DNA of 64,000 nucleotides, taken from contig OW203771.1 of the NCBI GenBank assembly GCA_934045905.1, positions 5,270,001 through 5,334,000 of the forward strand. Reading direction: 5' to 3'. Every line of letters starts with the position of its first letter. The stretch's first letter is position 1. The position numbers and the translations under genes were made by a program. The notes under the pieces are model-generated. The model made no database searches and had not been told where the DNA came from. It saw only the letters and a list, made by a program, of their open reading frames with translations. Source of the stretch: Leuctra nigra (lineage: Eukaryota; Arthropoda; Insecta; Plecoptera; Leuctridae). Shown one piece after another: positions 20,901 through 28,495 of the stretch.

Positions 20901-23414
20901 AATTATCACTGTGCTAAATGAAACCTTAAATTTATAGATATCATAGTTAAAAACATCTGGCATTCCTTTCTAATTCTAACACAATGTTGGGGCTTCTTCT
21001 TTGGTCTATTCACTTTATTGGTGCCGGTTGGTATGTTTTGACATATATTAGTTCGAGCTATTCCTACTTAAATTGTAACAAATTCAATCATTCATTTGTA
21101 TTCACCAGAGGATTGAAATATTCTTGTTCCATTTTTTTTTTTTTTACTTGCCTACACCTATGGCTGTTTTTACTAATATCCTCTTGCTCCATTTCTTGAA
21201 CTTGAAAATGAAAATAAATTAAGTTTTTCAATGGTTTAAAAAGGAACTAAGGGCTGGTTTTTAAATGCTCTGTTAAACCACTAGTTAAATTTTAAGTGAT
21301 CGTTAAAGGAATGTCATTGGTTGCTCCCATGGCAATTTAGTCCTCAACTGTTAAAAATTTAGTTTCAAAAACTGGCCCTTCATTGAATGATCATGAATTA
21401 TTATTTAAGTCCTTATTGCACACCCAACAAATCATAAAACGGTATTTGAGCAAAACGGATTGGTTGGTGGTCAGGTTCCTTGACAATCTATTCTTGTTAT
21501 TTTCAATTGAATCAGAGCTCATCTACTAGAGATAGATGACGAGTTAGCATAGACTTCATCGGATGATGCCATCACATTTTTTCAGCCAATCCATTTCTTT
21601 CGAATACCGTTTTATCATTTGTTGAGTGTACATTTGTCTAACTTGTGTTGTTGAAAAAGAGTTGAGCTGTTCACATTCTGCAGTGACTAACGTCACGTGT
21701 ATTCTGCTAGGATGTACGTGCTGCATCACGTTGTGTAATGACTAATGTCACGTGTATTCTGCTAGGATGTACGTGCTGCATCACGTTGTGTAATGACTAA
21801 TGTCACGTGTATTCTGCTAGGATGTACGTGCTGCATCACGTTGTGTAATGACTAATGTCACGTGTATTCTGCTAGGATGTACGTGCTGCATCACGTTGTG
21901 TAATGACTAATGTCACGTGTATTCTGCTAGGATGTACGTGCTGCATCACGTTGTGTAATGACTAATGTCACGTGTATTCTGCTAGGATGTACGTGCTGCA
22001 TCACGTTGTGTAATGACTAATGTCACGTGTATTCTGCTAGGATGTACGTGCTGCATCACGTTGTGTAATGACTAATGTCACGTGTATTCTGCTAGGATGT
22101 ACGTGCTGCATCACGTTGTGTAATGACTAATGTCACGTGTATTCTGCTAGGATGTACGTGCTGCATCACGTTGTGTAATGACTAATGTCACGTGTATTCT
22201 GCTAGGATGTACGTGCTGCATCACGTCCCCGGTCTGAGCTTCCTTGACTCGACTTCCGTGCGCCGCGAGGAAAGAGTCGAGGCTCAACAGCGAGGACAGT
22301 TCATGAAGGTGGCTCGACCAAGCTCTGAGGTAATTACTATCAGCCATCGAGACAAGAAGACATTGTAGTGTTGACATTAATACATCTAGTGTTGTGAATT
22401 AATTGCTTTTGAAATCAATCCGGATTCCAAATTTTTATAAAAATATACCTACCTATTTTACCTATTTTAATTAATTATTGCCAATTATAATAATATAATC
22501 AATATTTTGAAGAGCACGTAATGCGTATTTCTGTTGCGACTAATTACATAAAAAATAATGATACCATTTAACTATTATTCTGATTTGTTCGGCGATTTTG
22601 AAATATTATAACGCCGTTTCTCAACAATTAAGTTTTGCCGATAATGTTGTCTTGACCTGGAGGGACGATATGTTGTAGGATGTGGAATGACTAGTCAGTG
22701 TGTTGTGTTTGATTTGTTCCCAGGCGCAAAGTCAGCCGACGCCTTTTGAACCCGCTCTGCTCTACTCACCGCTTCCAAGCAGCAGACGTGAAGCGGGAGA
22801 CCACAGCGGTGAGTGTTCAGTTATCAATCAGAGGCTAGGTCAGGGCATTCGGTTTACAAATATGATCGTTTGAGAAACATTTTTGTCAAACTCTGAAGTC
22901 TTGGTAAAGTATTACCTTTCTTATAAATCACATATTTTCAAGCCAGCGAAGCGAGCGCTTCTCCTTATTTTTTTTTATTTGTGTTTTTCGCATTATATTT
23001 CAAACAAAGTAACAGATCTGGCCAATTTTTTCACAAAACATTCATTACTATCCAGTGCAGAGTGCTTTTGATTTCCAGCAAAATCGGTTTCTTAGTTTCA
23101 TGGGATTTTTTTTGTAGTTTGTACTTAGCAACGTACAATGGGTGGCGATGGCGGAAACGAGTATTTTGACATCTTAATTGTATACATTCTATGTTCTATT
23201 GTGTTAATTCATTTGGTTTATATCTTCATTTGTGTAACTGTCATGTGTAGTTGTATTGTACTACTATGTACTGTGAAAGATAGCGCTTGCGCTAAATGAA
23301 GAATTCATAAATAACTAGTTTTCTGTGTCCGCAGGTGCGTATGGGAAGTGTCGGTACCGCTACTCGGGCAAGCAGTCCGAGGGCAACCGCTTCATCCAGA
23401 ACAGTGACCTTTGA
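11985..23414 (+). CDS. LRMDA: LRMDA-family leucine-rich repeat protein, six coding exons
   Basis: Coding exons 11985-12068, 12973-13200, 20425-20564, 22206-22329, 22724-22808 and 23335-23414 join in frame to a 246-residue protein. All introns begin GT and end AG. Exon 2 encodes leucine-rich repeats (RCLDLSSNAIASL, LEELVLDNNCL, LHTLSLNKNN). Exon 3 has LKYLSLLGNPLCP and the acidic DDRDYVAYR. Exon 4 continues MYVLHHVPGLSFLD, an LRR C-cap, and exon 6 ends with SEGNRFIQNSDL. This order matches the LRMDA (C10orf11) family, which in vertebrates works with Rab32/Rab38 in melanosome biogenesis and is reported to contact the Retriever/Commander endosomal sorting complex through its C-terminal tail; the role in insects (perhaps eye pigment granules) is inference. 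The exon 3 donor (CAG|GTCCGA) is weak, and exon 4 has an array of decoy acceptors. Introns 2 to 5 carry transposons. Confidence 0.88.
12069..12972 (+). other. LRMDA intron 1
   Basis: Phase-0 intron from GTAGGT to TTGTTTCAG. No embedded gene is seen; the frame at 12142-12633 lies wholly in the intron and resembles nothing known to me. Confidence 0.7.
13201..14760 (+). other. LRMDA intron 2, left part
   Basis: Starts with a strong GTGAGT donor. It contains a (TAA)n microsatellite at about 13453-13472 and A+T-rich unique-looking sequence. No coding exon is recognised. Confidence 0.6.
14761..14992. mobile_element. hAT-like MITE
   Basis: A 232-bp segment with ends CAGTGGCGTGCTGACC and the complement of CAGTGGCGTGCAGAACGTCC, containing a (GTGG)n run. 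Flanking octamers CTTGCAAT and ATATCAAT match at five of eight positions, consistent with an old 8-bp target duplication. Confidence 0.6.
15460..15690 (+). repeat. CCAGA-rich arm of inverted repeat
   Basis: On the plus strand the pentamer CCAGA recurs every 5 to 15 bases (for example CCAGAATATATCAGAC). It is the inverse complement of the TCTGG-rich array at 15966-17700, so the two arms could pair. Confidence 0.75.
15777..15965 (+). repeat. Dispersed repeat between CCAGA/TCTGG arms
   Basis: Matches 22478-22680 over about 190 bases (shared blocks AATGCGTATTTCTGTTG and TCTGATTTGTT, then TTTGAAATATTA). At the second site neither pentamer array accompanies it. Confidence 0.7.
15966..17700 (+). 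repeat. TCTGG pentamer array, about 1.7 kb
   Basis: An irregular array of TCTGG and close variants (TCTGGT, TCTGA), with higher-order units carrying CTGGTATCGTCTGG near 16009, 16150, 16299, 16624, 16786, 16960 and 17123 and spaced about 140 to 325 bases. Long open frames on the minus strand (rich in Gln, Pro, Asp, Ser, Arg) follow from the CCAGA motif lacking stop codons; they have no fixed start and are broken into several pieces, so I do not treat them as genes. Confidence 0.85.
17931..18129 (-). repeat. 3' LTR
   Basis: 199 bp; the left-hand LTR is the downstream one because the element is on the minus strand. It is preceded by the ATATG target duplication. Confidence 0.93.
18130..18142 (-). 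other. Polypurine tract
   Basis: On the minus strand this reads AAAAAGGGGGA directly before the 3' LTR, the expected place for plus-strand priming. Confidence 0.8.
18212..19231 (-). pseudogene. Truncated pro-pol polyprotein of the LTR element
   Basis: Open frame reading two zinc knuckles (from CTRCGRTPSH and CRSCNIMGHFEKHC), then an aspartic protease with the active-site motif DTGADVTVL and the later LLGRPAI, then the start of the reverse transcriptase region (KVKEELEKMEKAGVISK). At that point the sequence passes into QDEPQDEPATPPGAY and a basic tail, which looks like the polyprotein C-terminus. The catalytic reverse transcriptase box, RNase H and integrase are missing. The frame differs from gag, and the two overlap at 19092-19231. 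Confidence 0.85.
19092..19835 (-). CDS. gag: gag protein of the LTR element
   Basis: 247 residues from the ATG at 19835. It contains the Ty3/gypsy gag-like stretch around FDFTDPQTWTRWIRRYERF and FVKRRNVIFERAKFHQRKQ, which is followed by EEGESAAEFITSLYTLVKHC. The open frame extends upstream into the LTR, but this ATG is the first in a plausible place. The zinc knuckles lie in the next frame. A short repeated block (AATAAATCTGCAGACC, near 19062 and 19102) sits where gag ends, and may be a later duplication that shifted the frame or part of a normal frameshift site. Confidence 0.82.
   Translation of the reverse strand: MVLGDEANVHVQQQPLPQADSTTQLQPPPKFDFTDPQTWTRWIRRYERFRISSCLDKASKSRQVHHLIYCMGDEAEDILLSMELTALEEDDYELVVEKFNSHFVKRRNVIFERAKFHQRKQEEGESAAEFITSLYTLVKHCAYGALQEELIRDRLVVGLRDTKLSETLQMDAELTLKKAIDKVRVHEDIRGQQKILRGLESNDANVDMVKSNKPKFQHSGARSHQQQEHFKPSSSYSGQNKSADQNK
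19895..19913 (-). other. Primer binding site
   Basis: On the minus strand TGGTGGCAGCGCGTGAG follows the 5' LTR directly. It begins TGG, complementary to the CCA end of a tRNA. I do not assign the tRNA. Confidence 0.75.
19914..20112 (-). repeat. 5' LTR
   Basis: 199 bp, same sequence as the left LTR by eye, followed by the ATATG target duplication at 20113-20117. Confidence 0.93.
20565..21248 (+). other. LRMDA intron 3, left part
   Basis: A+T-rich, with an (ATT)n run near 20743-20765. A stronger-looking GTAAGT lies at 20598-20603 in the ATTAGTAAGTC context, but using it would put a stop codon at the junction, so the donor at 20565 is preferred. Confidence 0.6.
21249..21380. mobile_element. 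MITE
   Basis: A 132-bp element with ends AAGGGCTGGTTTTTAAA and the complement of AAGGGCCAGTTTTTGAAA. No coding capacity. Confidence 0.65.
21417..21632. mobile_element. MITE with 45-bp inverted ends
   Basis: 216 bp. The left end (from TGCACACCCAACAAATCATA) and the complement of the right end (TGTACACTCAACAAATGATA) stay similar for about 45 bases, including AAAACGGTATT and GGATTGG. It lies just before the splice-site array. Confidence 0.75.
21686..22226 (+). repeat. 55-bp array of exon 4 acceptor sites, ten copies
   Basis: Ten copies, with the post-acceptor base at 21711, 21766, 21821, 21876, 21931, 21986, 22041, 22096, 22151 and 22206. Each unit has a branch-site-like TGACTAAT (TGACTAAC in the first), TCACGTG, ATTCTGCTAG and the first 21 bases of LRMDA exon 4. 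Only the last copy continues into the true exon. In the earlier copies the exon frame reads MYVLHHVV and then TAA. Confidence 0.93.
22478..22680 (+). repeat. Dispersed repeat in LRMDA intron 4
   Basis: Second copy of the repeat at 15777-15965, here without pentamer arrays. Confidence 0.7.
22942..23130 (+). mobile_element. Helentron-like element fragment (5' end)
   Basis: CAGCGAAGCGAGCGCTTCTCC in intron 5 resembles the family's 5' end. Only part of a copy is apparent. Confidence 0.35.
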
Positions 23415-24011
23415 CCTCCGCACGACCCTGCTTGACCCCTCAGACCGCTGCCAGCCAAGAGAGTTTTATAATGACCAGTGACAGACGGGCAAGGGCCCTT
23501 TTCACATTTTCTGGACCCTTTTTACATTTAAAGGGCCTTTTTCATATTTATTGAGCATTTTTAATAATATTAAGGATATTTTTACTGGCTATTTCTGCCC
23601 AGTCTGCCACTGATTGTGACTTTGATATTACCATACTTTTTATACCCGGTGCTTTGCTAGAATATTTTATATGCAATATAACTACACTTTATTTTTAAAG
23701 GTGAACATACGGTCAAAATCAAATTCTAAACCAAAATTATGTGATAACTTTTGATATAATGTTTACATAAGAAAGAGATAGCTTGACTTTTGAGAGCAAT
23801 GGAGTTAGCAAGAAATGACCTGTAGAATTGGCCAACATATCAGCATAAATCACAAACCATTCAGTACCCCGATTTTCACGAAAAAACAAAAAGAGGCGTA
23901 ATCGGAGTTGCGCGATTGTTCTGCGCCCTAGTGCGTCAAATTAACTACATAATGCAGTGTACAATGGTGGTATGGCTTCAAATCGTTGTCAAATCACAAA
24001 TTGTCGTGATT
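23415..24011 (+). other. LRMDA 3' flank
   Basis: Probable 3' UTR and beyond. The first AATAAA I see is near 25068, so the polyadenylation site is uncertain. A short degenerate TTTTTCA/CATTT direct repeat lies at about 23500-23560. Confidence 0.35.
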
Positions 24012-24143
24012 AAGGTGATACAAGTGCTCGGTCGTTTTAGTAAATTGAGAGAGAAAAATTGTTTCATAAGTGGGTGTAACTTTGATTGGATGTTCACATG
24101 ATCAGTCTGATTGTATATTAGCAATTTTTAATTTTTTGCTTAG
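24012..24143. mobile_element. TIR family A, inverted end fragment
   Basis: TAAGGTGATACAAGTGCTCG and the following 100 bases are the inverse complement of the right end of the elements at 2210-2745 and 49868-50331. Confidence 0.6.
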
Positions 24144-24144
24144 T

Positions 24145-24256
24145 GCCTTGTGACCTCACAATTCAATGATAATAACAAACTTTGATTGGTATGGAACTTG
24201 ACCAGCAGTCATTGAAATTTGTTCACCGATCAATTTTTGTTGTGCCGAGTGTACAT
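24145..24256 (+). repeat. Dispersed repeat B
   Basis: Shares GTGACCTCACAATTCAATG and GTTCACCGATCAATTTTTG, then GTGCCGAGTGTAC, with 54709-54799, and in inverse with 27989-28081. Confidence 0.6.
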
Positions 24257-25180
24257 AATTGCTTCAAGTACAATTTAAAGAAGAACTTTGATGATAAAAA
24301 TGATTATTATGCCTGCTATTTTAGATTTAATTGTCGATTTGAATAGGTTATTTAATCGATAGGTATCCATAATTAATTTCTAAAAAATAGTACCTGCTGT
24401 GTAAGTGTTGCTGCTCTTAGTGTTAATAATTTTCATGACTTTGTCAATTTTTTGAATTTTATTGATTTTCACCGCAAAAATCATGCATTTTAGTGACTTA
24501 AATGGAATTATAATGAATGGAAATTCTACATAGTTTAAATTTTTAATGGTGGCACCTCAAACGTAAAACAGAAAATAATATGACATTTATTTTTGTTTTT
24601 CAAATGATCAAGACATAATTCTTTAGATTGTTAAAACAATTTTTTTGTCAAATGCTTTATGTTGGTCTGAATAATTATTTATAGGCAAGGCAGGTAGCTA
24701 ATTGTTAGTAATTACCAGGGTGCATGGTAATTACATATAGGTATTACTATCTCCGCTACATCATATTTCCGCTTTTGAGTAATTCCATTCTTATTGTCAA
24801 ACTATCATTGTATTATTTGTTTTATACATTGCAAGGCTATTCATATTTTATTGTTAACATTTTAATTCAATTTCAATGTTTGAACTAGGTATAAATCCAA
24901 TTGGAAAGATAATGATTATCTTGACATTTGTCATGAAACAAAACTTTTTATAATATTATTTAATTGATATAAACTTTATTTACGTAATCGTGATATCAGA
25001 TTACAAAATTAATTCAACAAAATATGTATTTGCTAGTGTTTTTATTACCTCACAAGCTATTTTTGCAATAAATGTTTTTTTTTTATGAATGTCTTTCATT
25101 TTCCAATACACCTAGAAGTACTAACAACTTTCCTACAAGTACTCAATGTTAATTTTAATGTATGATGATAAACATGAACT
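24257..25180. other. Intergenic, A+T-rich
   Basis: No gene or named repeat recognised. An AATAAA at about 25068 could end the LRMDA transcript. Confidence 0.35.
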
Positions 25181-25184
25181 TGCC

Positions 25185-25310
25185 ATAAAAGACAGTAAGT
25201 GACGCTCTGACTTTACTCAGGTCCCAGGTTCGATCCCAGCTGTCGTTCTTACAGACTGAGTTAAATCCTTAGTTTCCTCAGTCTAGAGACAAATCATGGG
25301 TAGGTTGCGT
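25185..25310 (+). repeat. Possible tRNA-derived SINE fragment
   Basis: GGTTCGATCCCAGC near 25228 matches an RNA polymerase III B box. No clear A box or full tRNA fold is visible, and the 3' tail is not defined. Confidence 0.3.
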
Positions 25311-26030
25311 ACTAATGGACACGACCACCTCATTCCCACTGTCTATACCTACTCGTCGTCGTAATCAATCATCCGGCGCCATTAATAGTTACAGAACAGT
25401 GCGACGGTCACTAAAATTGGACAAAAACGTTTACCTACCAATTATCACACACTTCGTAAGTTTACAAAAAATACTAATATTTATGACGAATAACAGGGTT
25501 TCCAACAGGTAATTTATTTTAGGCAATTATTTTTGAGCAAATTTGGAAATTATTTTTAATTTTTTTGAATTTGGTATAAAATAATTAACATTTTTATGAA
25601 TTTTTAAAATCTATATAATAAAGTACAAAATATCAAAATATAGTAGGTACTATAATTTCATTACCCTTTTGATTTTTTTTAGACAACCTTATCAAAACGC
25701 TAATTTTAGTTGACTGTGTTTTTCTTCCTTGGGATAGACATTTTGCTTGACGTATGACGAAGATCCACTTATTTCCAAATGTAAATTAATATTACTTATC
25801 AATAATATTATCTGTAGGTATACATCCATTTTCATTTTATTTCTAAACATCTGTTGATGTTGCCTTTGTTCCCTTACTAAAAGTGACCTAATCTCCCTCT
25901 CACTTCGTAAGTAAGACATTACCTAGTAATCTCTATAAAGATACTAAAACGTGTTGCTAAACACTAATGTTTTGCATTTTACCGCCGTCACCCGTATTGT
26001 GCAGATAGCTCGTTTGCTTCGTGTTCACAA
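25311..26030. other. Intergenic
   Basis: No gene recognised; short open frames only. Confidence 0.35.
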
Positions 26031-26031
26031 C

Positions 26032-26642
26032 TAAGGTCCTAGGGGGGAATAAGGCCCAGTGGGGAACAAGGCCCACTCTAAATATCTCAGGAGTCTGAAA
26101 TCTGGGGCACAATTTATAAATCCTCGTTTGTAAAGTACCACTAGTTTGGTGTGTTAGCGAAGTTTTGTGTCGATAGTCCAAACCGTTTTGAAACCAGACT
26201 AAGAAAAATGAGAAAAATGATGAAAATGGTGATTTCTTTGTCTAAATTCTGTCACCGAGTCGTGGCTGTGCGATATGCGGAAATGAACTGTTATGAAAGC
26301 ATATGAATGTGCATAGATTGTCATATTTGCTATCATTATGAATGTGTGGGCTTGAAGACAGATGATGGGGATGATTGTATATGGGCTCAACATTCTGATT
26401 AGTGGTTTACTATAGGAGGGCCTTGTTCCCCACACATGAGGGGAACAAGGCCCACAGGTAAACTTTTTTTCAAGGTCAATTTTTATACTATTAGAATAAT
26501 TATGTTTGGTCAAATTCAATATCAACTTGACCACAATAGATCAATGGTCAATATTAACTTGTGTTTGCACATTATTTGTGCGTCCATTCCAAAATATCTA
26601 TCAAAACAATTAAGGTGGGCCTTATTCCCCCCTAGGACCTTA
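26032..26642. mobile_element. TIR element with TA target, 611 bp
   Basis: Perfect inverted ends of at least 25 bp: TAAGGTCCTAGGGGGGAATA at the left and its complement ending at 26642. Both ends lie at TA, as in Tc1/mariner-type insertion. Internal G+C-rich segments (GGGGAACAAGGCCCA) repeat in inverse near 26060 and 26440. No transposase, so non-autonomous. Confidence 0.8.
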
Positions 26643-26879
26643 GATATCTGGTACTTATCTAGAGTTCAGTTGGAAACTGGACGTGTTTATTTGTCCAGCG
26701 AATAATCTTCATTCCTCGTGCAGTTCTTTCTTTTAGCTACGAAGCAATTACTTAATAATTATTAATGGGTATTTTGTTTTTCGTACCTGATGTGTTGAAG
26801 TAATAAATAAACAATAAGACAATTTGAGTATAAGTACATCGACAGCGAGGTCATTTTGTAAACTTTGTTGATTAATAGG

Positions 26880-27300
26880 GAGGACATGGGGAGGGGTCGA
26901 CCAAAGGGGGCACAGCCCGGAGGAGTCCAGCTCTGATGGTAAGGTCAGGCCGGAATGGGAACAAACCGGGGTGTGGGGGGGGGGGGGTCGGGCCGGTGGG
27001 ACCCGATTTTAGGGGGGTCACCATCTCGAGGGGGGTGGTCGGCCCGAGGGGCCCGCGAATTTGGAGAGGGCATGGGACCAGGGGTGGGATTACATAAAAT
27101 GATAACTTTCTTGTCACGGTGACAAGCTTCTTAATCAATGCTATTCACGGCCTTCTAGGGACTTGTCACCGTGACAAGGAAGTTTTCATTTTATGTGATC
27201 GCACCCCAGGTCGACCCTGAACTGCTCTTAGTTGGGACCTGCCGGTAATTTGGGTTGGCCCCTTAAGCCCCACCACCGCGTCAAGGTAGCAGTCCATCGG
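26880..27300 (+). repeat. G-rich dispersed repeat C, interrupted
   Basis: Resembles 63240-63600 and, in inverse, 59735-60060 (shared GTCACCATCTCGAGGGGGG and GGCCCGAGGGG). A palindromic MITE (27081-27210) splits it between GAGGGCATGGGACC and GTCGACCCTGAACTGCTC. Confidence 0.65.
27081..27210. mobile_element. Palindromic foldback MITE
   Basis: 130 bp, nearly all inverted repeat: GGGGTGGGATTACATAAAAT at the left and the complement of GGGGTGCGATCACATAAAAT at the right, each arm running into CTTGTCACGGTGACAAG, itself a near palindrome. A diverged relative is at 29041-29166. Confidence 0.8.
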
Positions 27301-27536
27301 GGGAAAGAAAATTTGATGAAAATATAATGTTTTGTCCAAGGTTTGGGAAAATCTTTTGTAAGGTTCTATTTCTGTCAAATATGTGATGGAATCAGCCAAT
27401 CAGAGAACTATAATTAAAGGCCAGGTTCAAAACTTCAAAATACATTGAATAATGGAGTTTAAGAAAGAAATGGAACTAAACTCGATTTGTTATAATGCAT
27501 TTTGAGGTGTAAGCGCGAACGATGTTGCTGCTTTGG

Positions 27537-27650
27537 GGGCGTCCATAAATTACGTACACTATTAGAGGGGGGAGGGCATCAGGATTTGTGACACAGTGTG
27601 ATGGGGGGGGGGGGTAGGGTAAGAGGTGTGTGACGTAACACAAATGTTCT
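27537..27650. repeat. G-rich dispersed repeat D
   Basis: Begins GGGCGTCCATAAATTACGTA and has poly-G runs, then GTGACGTAACAC. I have the impression of similar text in other insect genomes but cannot name the family. Confidence 0.35.
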
Positions 27651-27732
27651 TCAAACAAAAATGTCGTTAATTTTTTATTATTTAAAAACAAAACAGTGAC
27701 TTTCAAGTTTTTCAGTTGGTACTCACACATTG

Positions 27733-27779
27733 AAGGTTGCTCGCTCATCAACGCGTAACACCACTGAGCGTTACCCTAG
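27733..27779 (+). mobile_element. Helentron-like 3' terminus
   Basis: TGCTCGCTCATCAACGCG, then a hairpin-like AACGC...GCGTT and CTAG followed by T. Plus orientation; the body to the left is not recognised. Confidence 0.45.
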
Positions 27780-27988
27780 TGTTATATCACTATTATCGCT
27801 ATTATTTTAATAGGGTTTAATTACGAAAAGTAATTACATCGAAATAAAACGTGACCCAGTGTTCCAAAATTACTAGAAACTTAAACAAGGAAAATTACAT
27901 ACCTAGGTAATTCATTAAAAATAAATTGACGAAAAAGTTATTACAAAATAATAAAAAATAGATTTAAATTTAAGCATGTATACCAACA

Positions 27989-28081
27989 CCTCGGCACAAT
28001 AAAAATTGATCGGTGAACAAATTGAATGACTGCTTCCATACCATCAATGCAATTGTTATTATCATTGAAATGTGCCGAGTG
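27989..28081. mobile_element. Short TIR element (repeat B relative)
   Basis: CTCGGCACA at the left and TGTGCCGAG at the right enclose the inverse of dispersed repeat B. Confidence 0.55.
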
Positions 28082-28433
28082 TACATATAGGGGCCCCCAC
28101 ACATCCGTATGGTGTAGGTATAAAAGAATCATAAAAATTGGGCAAAAAATTCGGGGAATCTGGTTTCGAATCCCAGAAGAGGTAAATCTTTTCAATTTTC
28201 AGTTGGGTTTGAAGATAATTTCATTTATATAATTTTCGACTTTACTTCAGAATTTTTACAATTTATCCTGAAATTAAATGTCACCATTTCCTCAGAATCC
28301 CATTAACATGCTGATATGAAGATAGTTTCGCTCTGTCAATTGCAAGAATTGTTCGCGTTGCAATGTTCCTGCCCAATCAGTAGTTACTTCTCCCGACAAA
28401 CAACTTGTGACTGAGTTTATCGAGCATCTCGGA

Positions 28434-28441
28434 GTATAAAA
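28434..28441 (+). promoter_or_regulatory. TATA box of acidic secreted protein gene
   Basis: GTATAAAA lies about 60 bases before the chosen ATG at 28496. An earlier ATG at 28452 is too close to the TATA box and opens a frame that stops quickly. Confidence 0.5.
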
Positions 28442-28495
28442 CTAATTGACAATGAAGCTGCGCCAAACATTCTGCTGGACCCGAGAGCTGACATT

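Noticed and set aside
21711..22220. CRISPR-like regular repeats
   Set aside because: The array has no unique spacers: the whole 55-bp unit is repeated, and the genome is animal.
28150..28190. tRNA-like B box (GGTTTCGAATCCCAG)
   Set aside because: No A box or cloverleaf can be drawn around it, so I do not call a tRNA or SINE. The similar B box near 29285 was rejected for the same reason.
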